This document shows, piece by piece, positions 55,863-64,000 of a DNA stretch of 64,000 nt. The stretch's first letter is position 1; each line of letters starts with the position of its first letter. The position numbers and the translations under genes are program-made. The notes beneath the pieces were generated by a model. That model had not been told where the DNA came from, ran no database searches, and saw only the letters and a list, made by a program, of their open reading frames with translations. This stretch comes from Gamarada debralockiae (taxonomy: Eukaryota > Ascomycota > Leotiomycetes > Helotiales > Hyphodiscaceae), in the NCBI GenBank assembly GCA_002803225.1, contig NXFV01000866.1, forward strand, positions 19,647-83,646, given 5' to 3'.

Positions 55863-58553
55863 ATGTGGGACGACGATAATGATGGATCAAGTGGAAAGTT
55901 AAACAGGACCGATACCTTCCAACATCTCCAATCTACGTTCACCTCAACCCAACGAGCGCGCCCGCCCCTGATGGAATTTGCTGCTGAAAGTGAGGAGAAT
56001 CGGGTGCCTTTGAAGCCGAACAAGCTTCAACGGAGGGAGTCTAAAGGAGGACTAAGAGGAATCTTTACAAGGAATAGGGTGGACAAAAAAGTCGTTTTAC
56101 CCGCCCTCGAGGAACCCCCTGCTTCTGCTATTCCGGAGAGGCCTATGAAGGCAATTATTGAAAAGAGCCTGCCCCGCAGCAGTTCTCTCAAGAGAGTCGC
56201 TACTCTTCCTGCTCCAACACCAGCAGCACCTTCTACACCCAAGCCTGCAAGTAAACCATCACGAATGAATTTGAGATCGAAATCGGTGAAGCATAGCAGG
56301 CCGGCGCCGAAGCCGAGCCCAAAGTCGAGTACGAAGTCGTCACCAAAGCCTCCTACGAGAACCTCTGCAGCTTGGGACCCTCCACCTCTCTTCCAGGCAT
56401 ATCCTCAAGCTATCAAGCATGCCACTCTGTCTGCCTCGACCTTGTCAGCCGATTCAATCCTTCGGATCAGCAACCACAAAAGAAACAATAGCTTACGAGA
56501 CGAAATCGCCCAGACTCGGGCCAATGGGGATGGGCCAGATCAGAGTGCAGCTGCAAAGAAGGCTGAGAAAGCAAAGAGCAAGCATCGAAGACAAGTATCA
56601 GGCTCAATATCGAAGTCCGATTGGACACAGAAGATCTTTGTGCTGGTCACATCTGGTTACCTACTCCAATATGCCGGGGAAGGATCTTTTGACAGACTTC
56701 CGGAGAAAATGATGCAACTTGGTAAGGACTCGGTAGCATTCGCCAGTGATGTGATTCCTGGGAAGCATTGGGTCTTGCAAATATCGCAATCGATGGATGC
56801 TGATGGTACTCCAACCGCCGACTCCCGCTCACTCCTTTCAAGACTGGCTTTCAGAGGCGCGGATTATCGACGGACAGCCACGAGTCTGCTTTTGGTCTTG
56901 AACAGTGCTGAGGATATGGATTCGTGGATTGCTGTTGTAAGGAGAGAGATTGAGGCACTTGGTGGCAAGAAGCATGTATCAGAGACCGGAAAACCGAAAC
57001 CAGATGACAAGGTCATGCAACTAAGAGCACAGCCCAACCACAGATATCTCATCCAGAGGGATCTAGACCAGTTTTCTAATCCGACTTCTCCCTCCAGTCC
57101 TTCTTTTGGCCCACCTCCCTGGACCAAGGCCGAACAACTTCAAGAGAAGTTGGAAGATGCTGCCTCGACTTTAAGCAAGCCTCTGTCAACGATTCGGCCT
57201 TCCACCGGTCATCGATCGATTGCTAATAGCGTCATGTCTCATGATGGCTGTCAACTTGAGAGTCTACGAGATAGTGCCAATCGACTATCATACATGTCTT
57301 CAGGTCAACGGACGCTCATTACGTCTCAGTGCTCGTCCACAACTAGTTCACCAACTCGCGGAAGTCACCCTTCTTTTGACGAGTTCCCACCCAATATCTC
57401 AGTTGAAGACGTACGACCAAGACCGAATGCGGCTGCTATTAACGAACGTAGAAAATCCATGCAGACAATGAAGATTCCTGCTCTTGAGGCACCACCTCAA
57501 CCAAAGAACTACCGTCATTCTACGTTCGCTGTGCCAACCCGCCCTCATCGAAGCCACTCTCCCCCGACTCCCAACTTTACCAACTTCAGTACACCCAAAC
57601 GATTGTCCTCTACTAGAGTCCTTGTCCCGGAAGCAACCCCGATCCCGACCATTGTGACCACGACCCGAAAACCAAACCGGCCACGTGATTCGACTCTCAA
57701 AGGCACAAGGAAAGCACCGCCAGCAGCTCTGAACGTCGTCCGACCACTCTCACCAGTTGAAGATTCGCCCTCGCCTGATAAGCGTGCGCCTCCGGTCTTC
57801 ACACCTACAGAGTCGTCCTTCAAGATGGTCCAACAGGTCAAGCCATCGGTAGTCACCATTCCGCCCAGGTCTCCCTCTGCTACCTCGCCTCCAATCTCTC
57901 CTGTGGATCTTCCTCGTCGAATGTCGAGCCTGATGCCTCTTTGCTCGTCCGAAACAGCCAACCTGGACTTCCAATTTCCACAGCGCTTTCCAAGTATGCA
58001 AGCACTTCGAGATGCTGTTGATATGCCCAAGACGCCAATAAGACCAGCACCACTTCCACCGGCGGCTCCCACAATGCCTTTACCCGTATCACCATACTTT
58101 CCTGAGCACGAGAATACTATCACCCATAACTACGAGATCGAGAAGGAGACTCTTCCACCACTCCCCGTTCTCGCAAACTCGAAGCAGAAGCTGCGCCGAC
58201 CAACAAGCATGCAGATCCGACCTCCCTCAGCATCACCATCATTCGTCTCCGCAAAATCTACCAAATCATCCCTTATCTCTCCAAACCATTGGCCAATGTC
58301 TATCCCTCCCTCCACAGCATTGAGCTCCACCATTGGTGCTAAATCACCAGCGCCAATCACCATCTTGTCTCCGTCCTTCCAATGTCTGAAGGCCCAAGCT
58401 CATCCTAAGGTCGTCGCGAATAGGAGGAGCGTGCCGACATTGGTGAATGGACCGCCTCCTGCACCACCGCCGGATTGTGCATTGCCCCCTTTGCCACCAG
58501 GAGGTGCGGGGATGCGTAGCCCAATGAGTCTAAGGAATCCGGTGCGCGTGTGA
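55863..58553 (+). CDS. PH-domain protein, large and mostly disordered
   Basis: A single exon of 896 aa from the first in-frame ATG (MWDDDNDGSSGKLNRTDTFQ). Residues 1-240 are basic and Ser/Pro-rich, including repeated KPSPKSSTKSSPKPPT-type sequence. A pleckstrin-homology domain lies at about residues 249-366: SDWTQKIFVLVTSGYLLQYA, GKHWVLQISQSMD and the C-terminal helix with the near-invariant Trp in DMDSWIAVVRREIEALGG. The rest is a Ser/Thr/Pro-rich tail with proline runs near the end (GPPPAPPPDCALPPLPPGG), possible SH3 ligands. Such fungal proteins are likely phosphoinositide- or cortex-associated, probably acting in signalling or polarity, but this is inference. No truncation or frameshift is visible. 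Confidence 0.88.
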   Translation: MWDDDNDGSSGKLNRTDTFQHLQSTFTSTQRARPPLMEFAAESEENRVPLKPNKLQRRESKGGLRGIFTRNRVDKKVVLPALEEPPASAIPERPMKAIIEKSLPRSSSLKRVATLPAPTPAAPSTPKPASKPSRMNLRSKSVKHSRPAPKPSPKSSTKSSPKPPTRTSAAWDPPPLFQAYPQAIKHATLSASTLSADSILRISNHKRNNSLRDEIAQTRANGDGPDQSAAAKKAEKAKSKHRRQVSGSISKSDWTQKIFVLVTSGYLLQYAGEGSFDRLPEKMMQLGKDSVAFASDVIPGKHWVLQISQSMDADGTPTADSRSLLSRLAFRGADYRRTATSLLLVLNSAEDMDSWIAVVRREIEALGGKKHVSETGKPKPDDKVMQLRAQPNHRYLIQRDLDQFSNPTSPSSPSFGPPPWTKAEQLQEKLEDAASTLSKPLSTIRPSTGHRSIANSVMSHDGCQLESLRDSANRLSYMSSGQRTLITSQCSSTTSSPTRGSHPSFDEFPPNISVEDVRPRPNAAAINERRKSMQTMKIPALEAPPQPKNYRHSTFAVPTRPHRSHSPPTPNFTNFSTPKRLSSTRVLVPEATPIPTIVTTTRKPNRPRDSTLKGTRKAPPAALNVVRPLSPVEDSPSPDKRAPPVFTPTESSFKMVQQVKPSVVTIPPRSPSATSPPISPVDLPRRMSSLMPLCSSETANLDFQFPQRFPSMQALRDAVDMPKTPIRPAPLPPAAPTMPLPVSPYFPEHENTITHNYEIEKETLPPLPVLANSKQKLRRPTSMQIRPPSASPSFVSAKSTKSSLISPNHWPMSIPPSTALSSTIGAKSPAPITILSPSFQCLKAQAHPKVVANRRSVPTLVNGPPPAPPPDCALPPLPPGGAGMRSPMSLRNPVRV

Positions 58554-59650
58554 AGGACGATGGCTTTGGCCAACATTCATTCAACCATTCAAAACGATTT
58601 TATTACGTCTGTAAAATAGGGCAACGGAACCAGGGAAAGGAGGGAGAACTACATAGGAGCGAGCAATCGCAAAAGGGGAGGACGGGAAACGGCACCGCTG
58701 GTCCTCCGGATCTGGGTTAAAGGAGAAATAAAGAGATGGGAGATGGGATGGATACACGGATTTTAATCTCTTTTCTTATGCTGCGTTTGTTTTCAGCGAT
58801 CAAGCAAGCGGGCGTGTAAAACTATGGGACCTATGATCGAGATGAAAGAAATGTATGAGATGTAAGATGTATGGAATGGAATGATATACCTATGGGCCCA
58901 TTTCGCTTGTGGCCTTGTGAGTTGTTGTTTGTGATAACAATGACAGTGCTTTCCACAGCGAAATCTTAATCAACAACGAGGTACAAGTCGACAGCGAAAC
59001 ACGCTGTTAGCAAAAAAGATCTCCTTTGGATTCATGATATAAAGATATGCGAAGCACTGAGCAGACACCACTGAACTGCTTGTATATTGATGTCAGTGGG
59101 CAAACTGCAGAACTAGAAGTCTTGAAGAGTCTCTGGAAGAGCGGACGCGTTATTAGTAGATGATTGAGAGAGGTGATGTTATATAGCATATTTTGGAACG
59201 CGTGATGGCTTGCTGTGAACCATGAGGGAAGTTCAAGGCTGCGATTGCACTTCTATTGAAATGAAGAGACGCAGACCGAGGCACGATAGTCGAAGATCAA
59301 AGGTTCTATGGCAACTTGCATTTGTAGAGAGGCTCAATTTTAAAGAGAGATTGATGGATTTAAGCCTGGTTTCTTTACGTCCACTCCAACGTAACCATTA
59401 CTGGAGGGAGTGAGTGCTCTAAAGCCTGGCGATTGATTATCTCTCAGACATGCTGCTAAGTTACAAGCTCTTGAGACTCTTGAAAATAAACAATTCAGAG
59501 GTGATCTCCTCGATATCTGAGCCCTCTTCCTCCGAGTCGCTGAGCAGGAAAGGTGGTGCCCCAAGGCGATGGCTTCTATGTCTCGTCTTCCGACTGACGA
59601 GCTGAGAGTAGTTCCTCCAGTCCCTCTTTCAAAGTTGGGTGAAGGAGATA
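58554..59650. other. Intergenic region
   Basis: 3' flank of the PH-domain gene and upstream flank of a TIR element. A minus-strand stretch near 59,470-59,630 reads an acidic LLSDSEEEGSDIEEITSEL piece but has no start or larger context. No gene supported. Confidence 0.4.
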
Positions 59651-60219
59651 CCGTATTGATTGCTTTATAAGCCCTGAGCTTATAAATGGAATTCGTGCTT
59701 TTAAGTAAAATAAAATCGGCGGTTATGGGAACGTATAGGTGCTTATACTTTGAATATCCGATGTAAAATTATATATTTATGTGTATTATCCTTCCCCATC
59801 TTTAACACGTCACCTATGCTTAATTATTGCTAATGATTGACTCAATTGACAATATATTGATACTCTACAACTATCAAATCAATATTGAAGCTTATGGGAG
59901 GCGAAGAAGTGATAATCGAGGAATAGTTGCGAAAAAGGGGCTTTCGTGGATGATGTATCTGGACATCAGGATAAAGTTAAAGGTCAAACTCTCCCTGTCT
60001 CTACAAGCCAACAGACATGTATTTCCCTACTAGAACACACTAAACCATTGCTAGTTGCATTTTTCTACTCTAAAAATGGTCTAAAATAAGAGGCTTTTGG
60101 CCCCTGGTAATGGGTTATTTTAACCCTCACTATGTGCTTATAACATCCCTGTGGTGCCCTTTGGCCAACCAGAACTTGTGATTATAAAAGGGTATGGGTT
60201 TATAAAGCAATTAATACGG
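59651..60219. mobile_element. Non-autonomous TIR element (Tc1/mariner-like MITE)
   Basis: Imperfect terminal inverted repeats of 24 nt start CCGTATTGATTGCTTTATAA on the left. The complement of the right end starts CCGTATTAATTGCTTTATAA, and both continue to a shared CCC. They differ at two positions, both G/A. TA dinucleotides flank both ends (59649-59650 and 60220-60221), the target duplication of the Tc1/mariner superfamily. The 569-bp interior is AT-rich, has no coding frame of note and contains a small inverted repeat GGGTTATTTTAACCC at 60112-60126. No transposase is present, so it would need one in trans. The two TIR differences fit RIP-type transitions. Confidence 0.75.
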
Positions 60220-60813
60220 TACATCAAGGAGGGCGAAAGTGAATGCGCAAATTTGATTGACATTCGCTAAAAGTCGTTAGCGAGACTAGTCTTGCCAGCG
60301 GATACGAATATATCCTTACTGTAGTGTCGATTCTCCACTATTCCTGACCCACCAACCTTTCTCAAACAGAATGCCTCACGTGTGAGATTGACTTTTTGCT
60401 AAGAAAGCATTATTTAAATAGCATTTTTGAATTCTGAATGAGGAAAGAATGGGAAAATTATTAGAATAAACACACAACAGACTCTTGAACAATAAACATA
60501 CCCCCTCTCGTACTGCGACAGAGTTTGAAATGCATTGGCAAGCGGCACCATTAGCTGCCAGCGTGCCATAAACAGGATTGAGAGCTCCGAGAGTAGTAGA
60601 AATAGCTAGGAAAAATTTGCAGAGCTGAACATGGAATTCAAACCCCTCCCCCTCTTTCGTAAAGGAATCCACAACTTACACCCAACCCAGTAGATCACCA
60701 CTAAAATCATAGCTAGCTAACCATAGGTACTCCACACTATTGCCGACTCACATATCGTACACCACATAATCCATCCTAAAGAGAGGCTATCGTGCCGTTG
60801 AGGTTGAATCCAT
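60220..60813. other. Intergenic with a small Cys-containing ORF fragment
   Basis: A minus-strand frame at 60,480-60,672 reads VQLCKFFLAISTTLGALNPV followed by YGTLAANGAACQCISNS, resembling a signal peptide and the start of a Cys-containing secreted protein. It then meets a good-looking intron (GTATGT...CATTCAG). No in-frame ATG exists and the following exon stops after seven codons. I treat it as a fragment, not a gene. Confidence 0.25.
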
Positions 60814-62943
60814 TTATTCGATGATATCGGGTGGCGCATTAAAGTTCGCCGCAGATACATGATCGGTCAACCGTCCAACTTCATAGCCACGTTCGACACC
60901 CTGTGCCACAGCCACATCGTTCCAGAATCCCATAGTGACTGGACTACGATATAGCTCAGACCAAAGGAATTCTGCAAGTGTGAAAGCGATCTCATTCCCG
61001 CCGCGCAGTCCTGACACCGAACACACTTCAGCCAGGAGGTTCGCAAACCACTCTCGGTTTGATGTGCCAATGCCCCCCAAGCCCCCCATTATCAGTATCC
61101 ATAACATCATCTCAGGATACTGTATAAAGAGCATCCGTATATCCACGCATTCTAGTGATCTTCGAACTCTGGCAGATAAGAGGTGAAAGAAGGGTAGGCC
61201 TCTTGGCAAATCGCGCATGAACATGTAGATATGGAGTATTGCAGCGTATCCAAAAAGGCGATATATAACGAGGTTTGCAGTCGGAGAGTGTAAATCTTCC
61301 CGTTGAACCATTCGAACGACTCGACGCTCCAGGTGCTCAAGCATGCTGCCGTAGGATATCATCTTCACATTCCGATCTGGGTGACAAGAAGCCACCTCTT
61401 TCAGTGCAGAGAGATTCCGTAGACCCCAATATATATCGATAGTCTCTTCACTGAGATCTCGGAGGCCTGTGAGGTTGAAGAGCTTGGCCTTGTATCGAAT
61501 GGCGAGAGAGCTGCGCTGTCCCTGATCAGCCGGACTCTCTATGTCGACGAAGTCGAAAGATTCGAAGCGTGGTTTGGTCTCCATGACAATAGAAGAACAA
61601 CTATCGACCCTAATTTTGAATGCTGGTGAGAGTCTATTCTTTCTTTCCGGTTGAACATGGAATGTGGTCGTTACCAAGTGGTAAGTTTCTTGGGAAATTC
61701 TGCATTCCCTAAGCCCTGTAAGCCGCCCCTACTATTCACCATAGTCTCCAGCCCATCGATGTGTACTTTGGCACGGGCTGCTGACCCTGAAAGACTCTAA
61801 AAATGCAGTGGGTCAATCATGGACTTGTGAGAATCATATAAATGGGGAATAACGTACTTCAAAGAGTGTGAGAGAAGCAACAGCGCAAATATTTGCATCT
61901 GTGATCATGAACATGGGGTCACGTAGTGCTTTATTTATCAGCCGAATCGTTTCCCCTAGATGGTAAATCACATCTGGGTTGGAGCTCTTGCCACGCAGCA
62001 AGCATAAGCTTATAGCTGATGTGAACAAGGTTGCACTGAGAAGGGCAGGGTTGGACATCGCGAATGGCAGCCATTTCTCTCGTGGCTCTACTGGGGCATA
62101 GCTGTGTCGGAAAACCTTCTCATCTGCGTATCACCGTGATTTAGCATATATCTCTAAACTACACAAAATAAAAGTCTTTGACGCTAAGAGATTCAACTTT
62201 TCCTACTTTGGGTAAATTCCCAAACAATATCTAAGGAGGCTTTTTGTGCAGATTGTAGCACCTAAGAAATTGAGGAGAGGGGAAATAACGCACAATGATT
62301 GATCAGTGCCAATGCATGCCCTTGTTCGCCAACAGGGAGTATGCTAAAAGCATCGAATGCATTGTTTCCTGGACCGCGGTTCACCTGCGCATTCTGGACT
62401 TTCTGTTTATAGTGTATATACGTGCGTGGGTTTCTATGGTTAGTGTTTTGGTCTCTCATTTCATTTTCTCCGTCTTTGTTAAGCAGTGCAGGATCAGGAG
62501 CGATAACTCTCGATTGTTTAGTTCTACTGCGCCGTGCATGGGAACGGATGAGATTTCGAGTGGTACCATATGGCCGGGCCGTGCCAGTCTCGACCACGAA
62601 TTGAAGGCTCTGCAAGGTGAGAGTGTGTGAGTTAGCCTAAACTCGCCAAAGCTAGGACCTTGGTCCCCGGTTTGGGGCACGGAAAGGGACCGATCGAGGT
62701 TTACCAATCGGGCATCAGCTGTAATCACAAGTGTTAGCCGCATATCTAGGCCAATCGTTGAGGGACTGTGACACAGAATTCCTTACAAGAATTGTTCGCA
62801 TTGGTAAAGTTGCGTTCTTCTTCCACCCATTCAAACTGTTGGTTTGAGGGATTGTCATCTGCGTTTGGTAATTGAGCTACGTTTTCGGTATAGCTTTCGA
62901 TTTCCAATCTTTGTGGCTGCATAGAAACTGTCTTGCGCATCAT
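60814..62943 (-). CDS. Fungal-specific transcription factor (fungal_trans_2 / PF11951-like)
   Basis: Seven exons: 62943-62787, 62718-62705, 62609-62294, 62230-62207, 62123-61858, 61796-61675 and 61609-60814, giving 564 aa. Exons 2 and 4 are very short (14 and 24 nt). The joined sequence has the family layout: LQFVVETGTARPYGTTRNLI, RSHARRSRTKQSR, then LINHYIVWEFTQNEKVFRHS, and PFAMSNPALLSATLFTSAIS. Further on are SGSAARAKVHIDGLETMVNS, RGGLQGLGNAEFPKKLTTWV and DSCSSIVMETKPRF. These correspond to the acidic-domain region of Zn2Cys6 regulators, but no Zn2Cys6 cluster is encoded at the N-terminus (MMRKTVSMQPQRLEIESYTE). The gene may regulate without its own DNA-binding domain, or a further 5' exon could be missed. 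The 3' two thirds are solid; the first two exons are tentative. Confidence 0.75.
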
Positions 62944-63395
62944 GCTGAGATGCTCCTTTTATACCTGCTAGACGTCTAAGGTATACAATGATGCTGTTTC
63001 GCTGTTTGATCATTTCGTCCGACTTCGAAATGGGGCAACAATGACTGAAAGAAGACTGTGGTGGCTGAAAATGTTTCGCCAGCAGCGAAAATTCGAGTTG
63101 ACGACGGGAACTTCCGCGACTACAATTCCCACTAACCAGAAAGGGCCAACAATGCCCCGATGCGTTGAGCCACCGAGCTCCTCCCGCGTTGCTGATGTAA
63201 GTCAGATGAGGTTCGCGCGCTAACCCAAAACTGCAAACAACTTCTTTTCTGTATGGAATCTAATTACATGTATCAAATTATGGATACGGCAATGTTCTCG
63301 TACTGCACAAATGAACGTTACTAGGCATAGGGTACCCAGCGGTCTCGGGACCGTACAAATCGGCAGTGCATTTTCAAGGCGGTAAGCGCACCGCT
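62944..63395. other. Upstream intergenic region
   Basis: Presumed promoter of the minus-strand regulator. Near its right end an imperfect palindrome cggtaagcgcaccg marks the approach to the degraded repeat. No gene supported. Confidence 0.35.
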
Positions 63396-63870
63396 CCCCA
63401 CTAAAATTAGTATAAGAACCTATGTAACTTAATAGAATATTGTCTTACATTACATACACTAATAGATATCTTATTTTTTACCTTTTTCTTACGGTCGCAA
63501 TATATTATATAACTAGCCCTTCCCTTTAATTAATCCTTTTATAGTGACTAGAATTGTTTGTTCTACCTCCTTCAGTGCTTACTTCAAGTCGATCTACACG
63601 TAAGCGAAAACCAGTAGCCAAACAAGCCTTATAGAATTAATACACAATTAAGAAGGAAAAGAAGAAGCTAAAGATAGTAAAGACAACGCAATTAGGCGAC
63701 TTTTAAACCTTTTTTAGAACTCTTAATAGGTATATACTATATACTAGGCCAAAAAGCAGTAGCAAAATTAAGTGGAGACAGGATTATTATGTAATGCTTT
63801 TTAATACCGCTTTTAGTCAATTGCTTAGAATTTCATATATGCTCCTTGTATTAATTACTGCCTAGCATCT
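63396..63870 (+). mobile_element. RIP-degraded transposon fragment
   Basis: AT-rich, TpA-rich stretch unlike its flanks. On the plus strand at 63557-63706 one frame reads PPSVLTSSRSTRKRKPVAKQ, then AL, a stop, N, a stop, and YTIKKEKKKLK..TTQLGDF. The stops are TAG and TAA where Gln codons fit. This resembles the basic N-terminal part of a transposon-encoded protein, damaged by C-to-T changes. Neither terminal repeats nor the superfamily could be determined. Boundaries are approximate, from composition only. Confidence 0.45.
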
Positions 63871-64000
63871 CCTTTTATATTGAAGCCCAAAGACCTGATA
63901 AGCGAGCTGCAAGTAGGGAGGGCCGTCACACCGCTACCTCTGATCTAGGACCCCGCATTTTTGAGGGTATTCCTACTCTCCCCTAAGAGCTCCACACCCT

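Noticed and set aside
59470..59640. Minus-strand acidic peptide (LLSDSEEEGSDIEEITSEL) as a gene
   Set aside because: Only about 55 codons, no start codon, and no connected exon. Possibly a fragment.
60480..60672. Small secreted Cys-rich effector candidate
   Set aside because: Signal-like segment and a clean intron, but no ATG in frame and an immediate stop after the intron.
1..64000. Secondary-metabolite cluster, CRISPR array or prophage
   Set aside because: No synthase/synthetase genes, no spaced direct repeats of the CRISPR type, and the sequence is eukaryotic. The transporters and regulators are dispersed among housekeeping genes.

Overview
The window is nuclear DNA of a filamentous ascomycete (Pezizomycotina). 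Protein content and gene style suggest a leotiomycete-like fungus, but I cannot fix the species. Reasons: a fused LEU1-type isopropylmalate isomerase; short introns (mostly 45-100 nt) with GTAYGT/GTRAGT-type donors and CTRAC-like branch sites; HET-domain, F-box-like and fungal transcription-factor genes; and transposons carrying a repeat-induced point mutation (RIP) signature. Exon structures were built by hand from frame continuity and splice signals; I had no transcript or homology search.

Layout. 0-2 kb: 3' end of LEU1. 2-6.5 kb: gene-poor, with two related unknown ORF remnants in inverted orientation. 6.5-8.4 kb: DHA1 multidrug-type MFS transporter (-). 9.3-11.9 kb: two divergently oriented, frameshifted genes, an HEXXH metalloprotease-like gene (-) and a double-SAP-domain gene (+). 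13.9-15.6 kb: second MFS transporter (+). 16.1-17.3 kb: F-box-like protein (-). 18 kb: tiny single-pass membrane protein. 19.2-22.3 kb: C2H2/fungal_trans transcription factor (-). 26 kb: secreted, probably GPI-anchored Ser/Thr-rich protein. 27.5-32.8 kb: housekeeping block with mitoribosomal uL29m, Rab GDI and eIF3g.

33.0-38.2 kb: a RIP-destroyed Helitron on the minus strand. HUH-type Rep and PIF1-like helicase motifs can still be read through stop codons placed at former Gln/Trp codons. Its probable 3' hairpin and CTAG end lie about 260 bp upstream of the eIF3g start codon. 39.2-44.2 kb: mitochondrial Hsp70 and a DUF2415/WD-like gene, divergent from a 440-bp shared promoter. 45.4-51.1 kb: sugar-transporter-type MFS (+), HET-domain gene (-) and a mitochondrial FAD-dependent L-2-hydroxyglutarate-dehydrogenase-like oxidoreductase (-) whose first intron appears to be GC-AG. 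52.2-58.6 kb: a coiled-coil conserved fungal protein (-) and a large PH-domain protein (+). 59.65-60.22 kb: a TA-flanked terminal-inverted-repeat element (Tc1/mariner-like MITE). 60.8-62.9 kb: a fungal_trans_2-type regulator (-) with a predicted 14-nt microexon. 63.4-63.9 kb: a RIP-damaged transposon fragment near the window edge.

There is no obvious biosynthetic cluster or operon-like system. The notable biology is genome defence and decay: the RIP-inactivated Helitron beside an essential gene, the non-autonomous TIR element, and a patch of frameshifted accessory genes among intact housekeeping genes.
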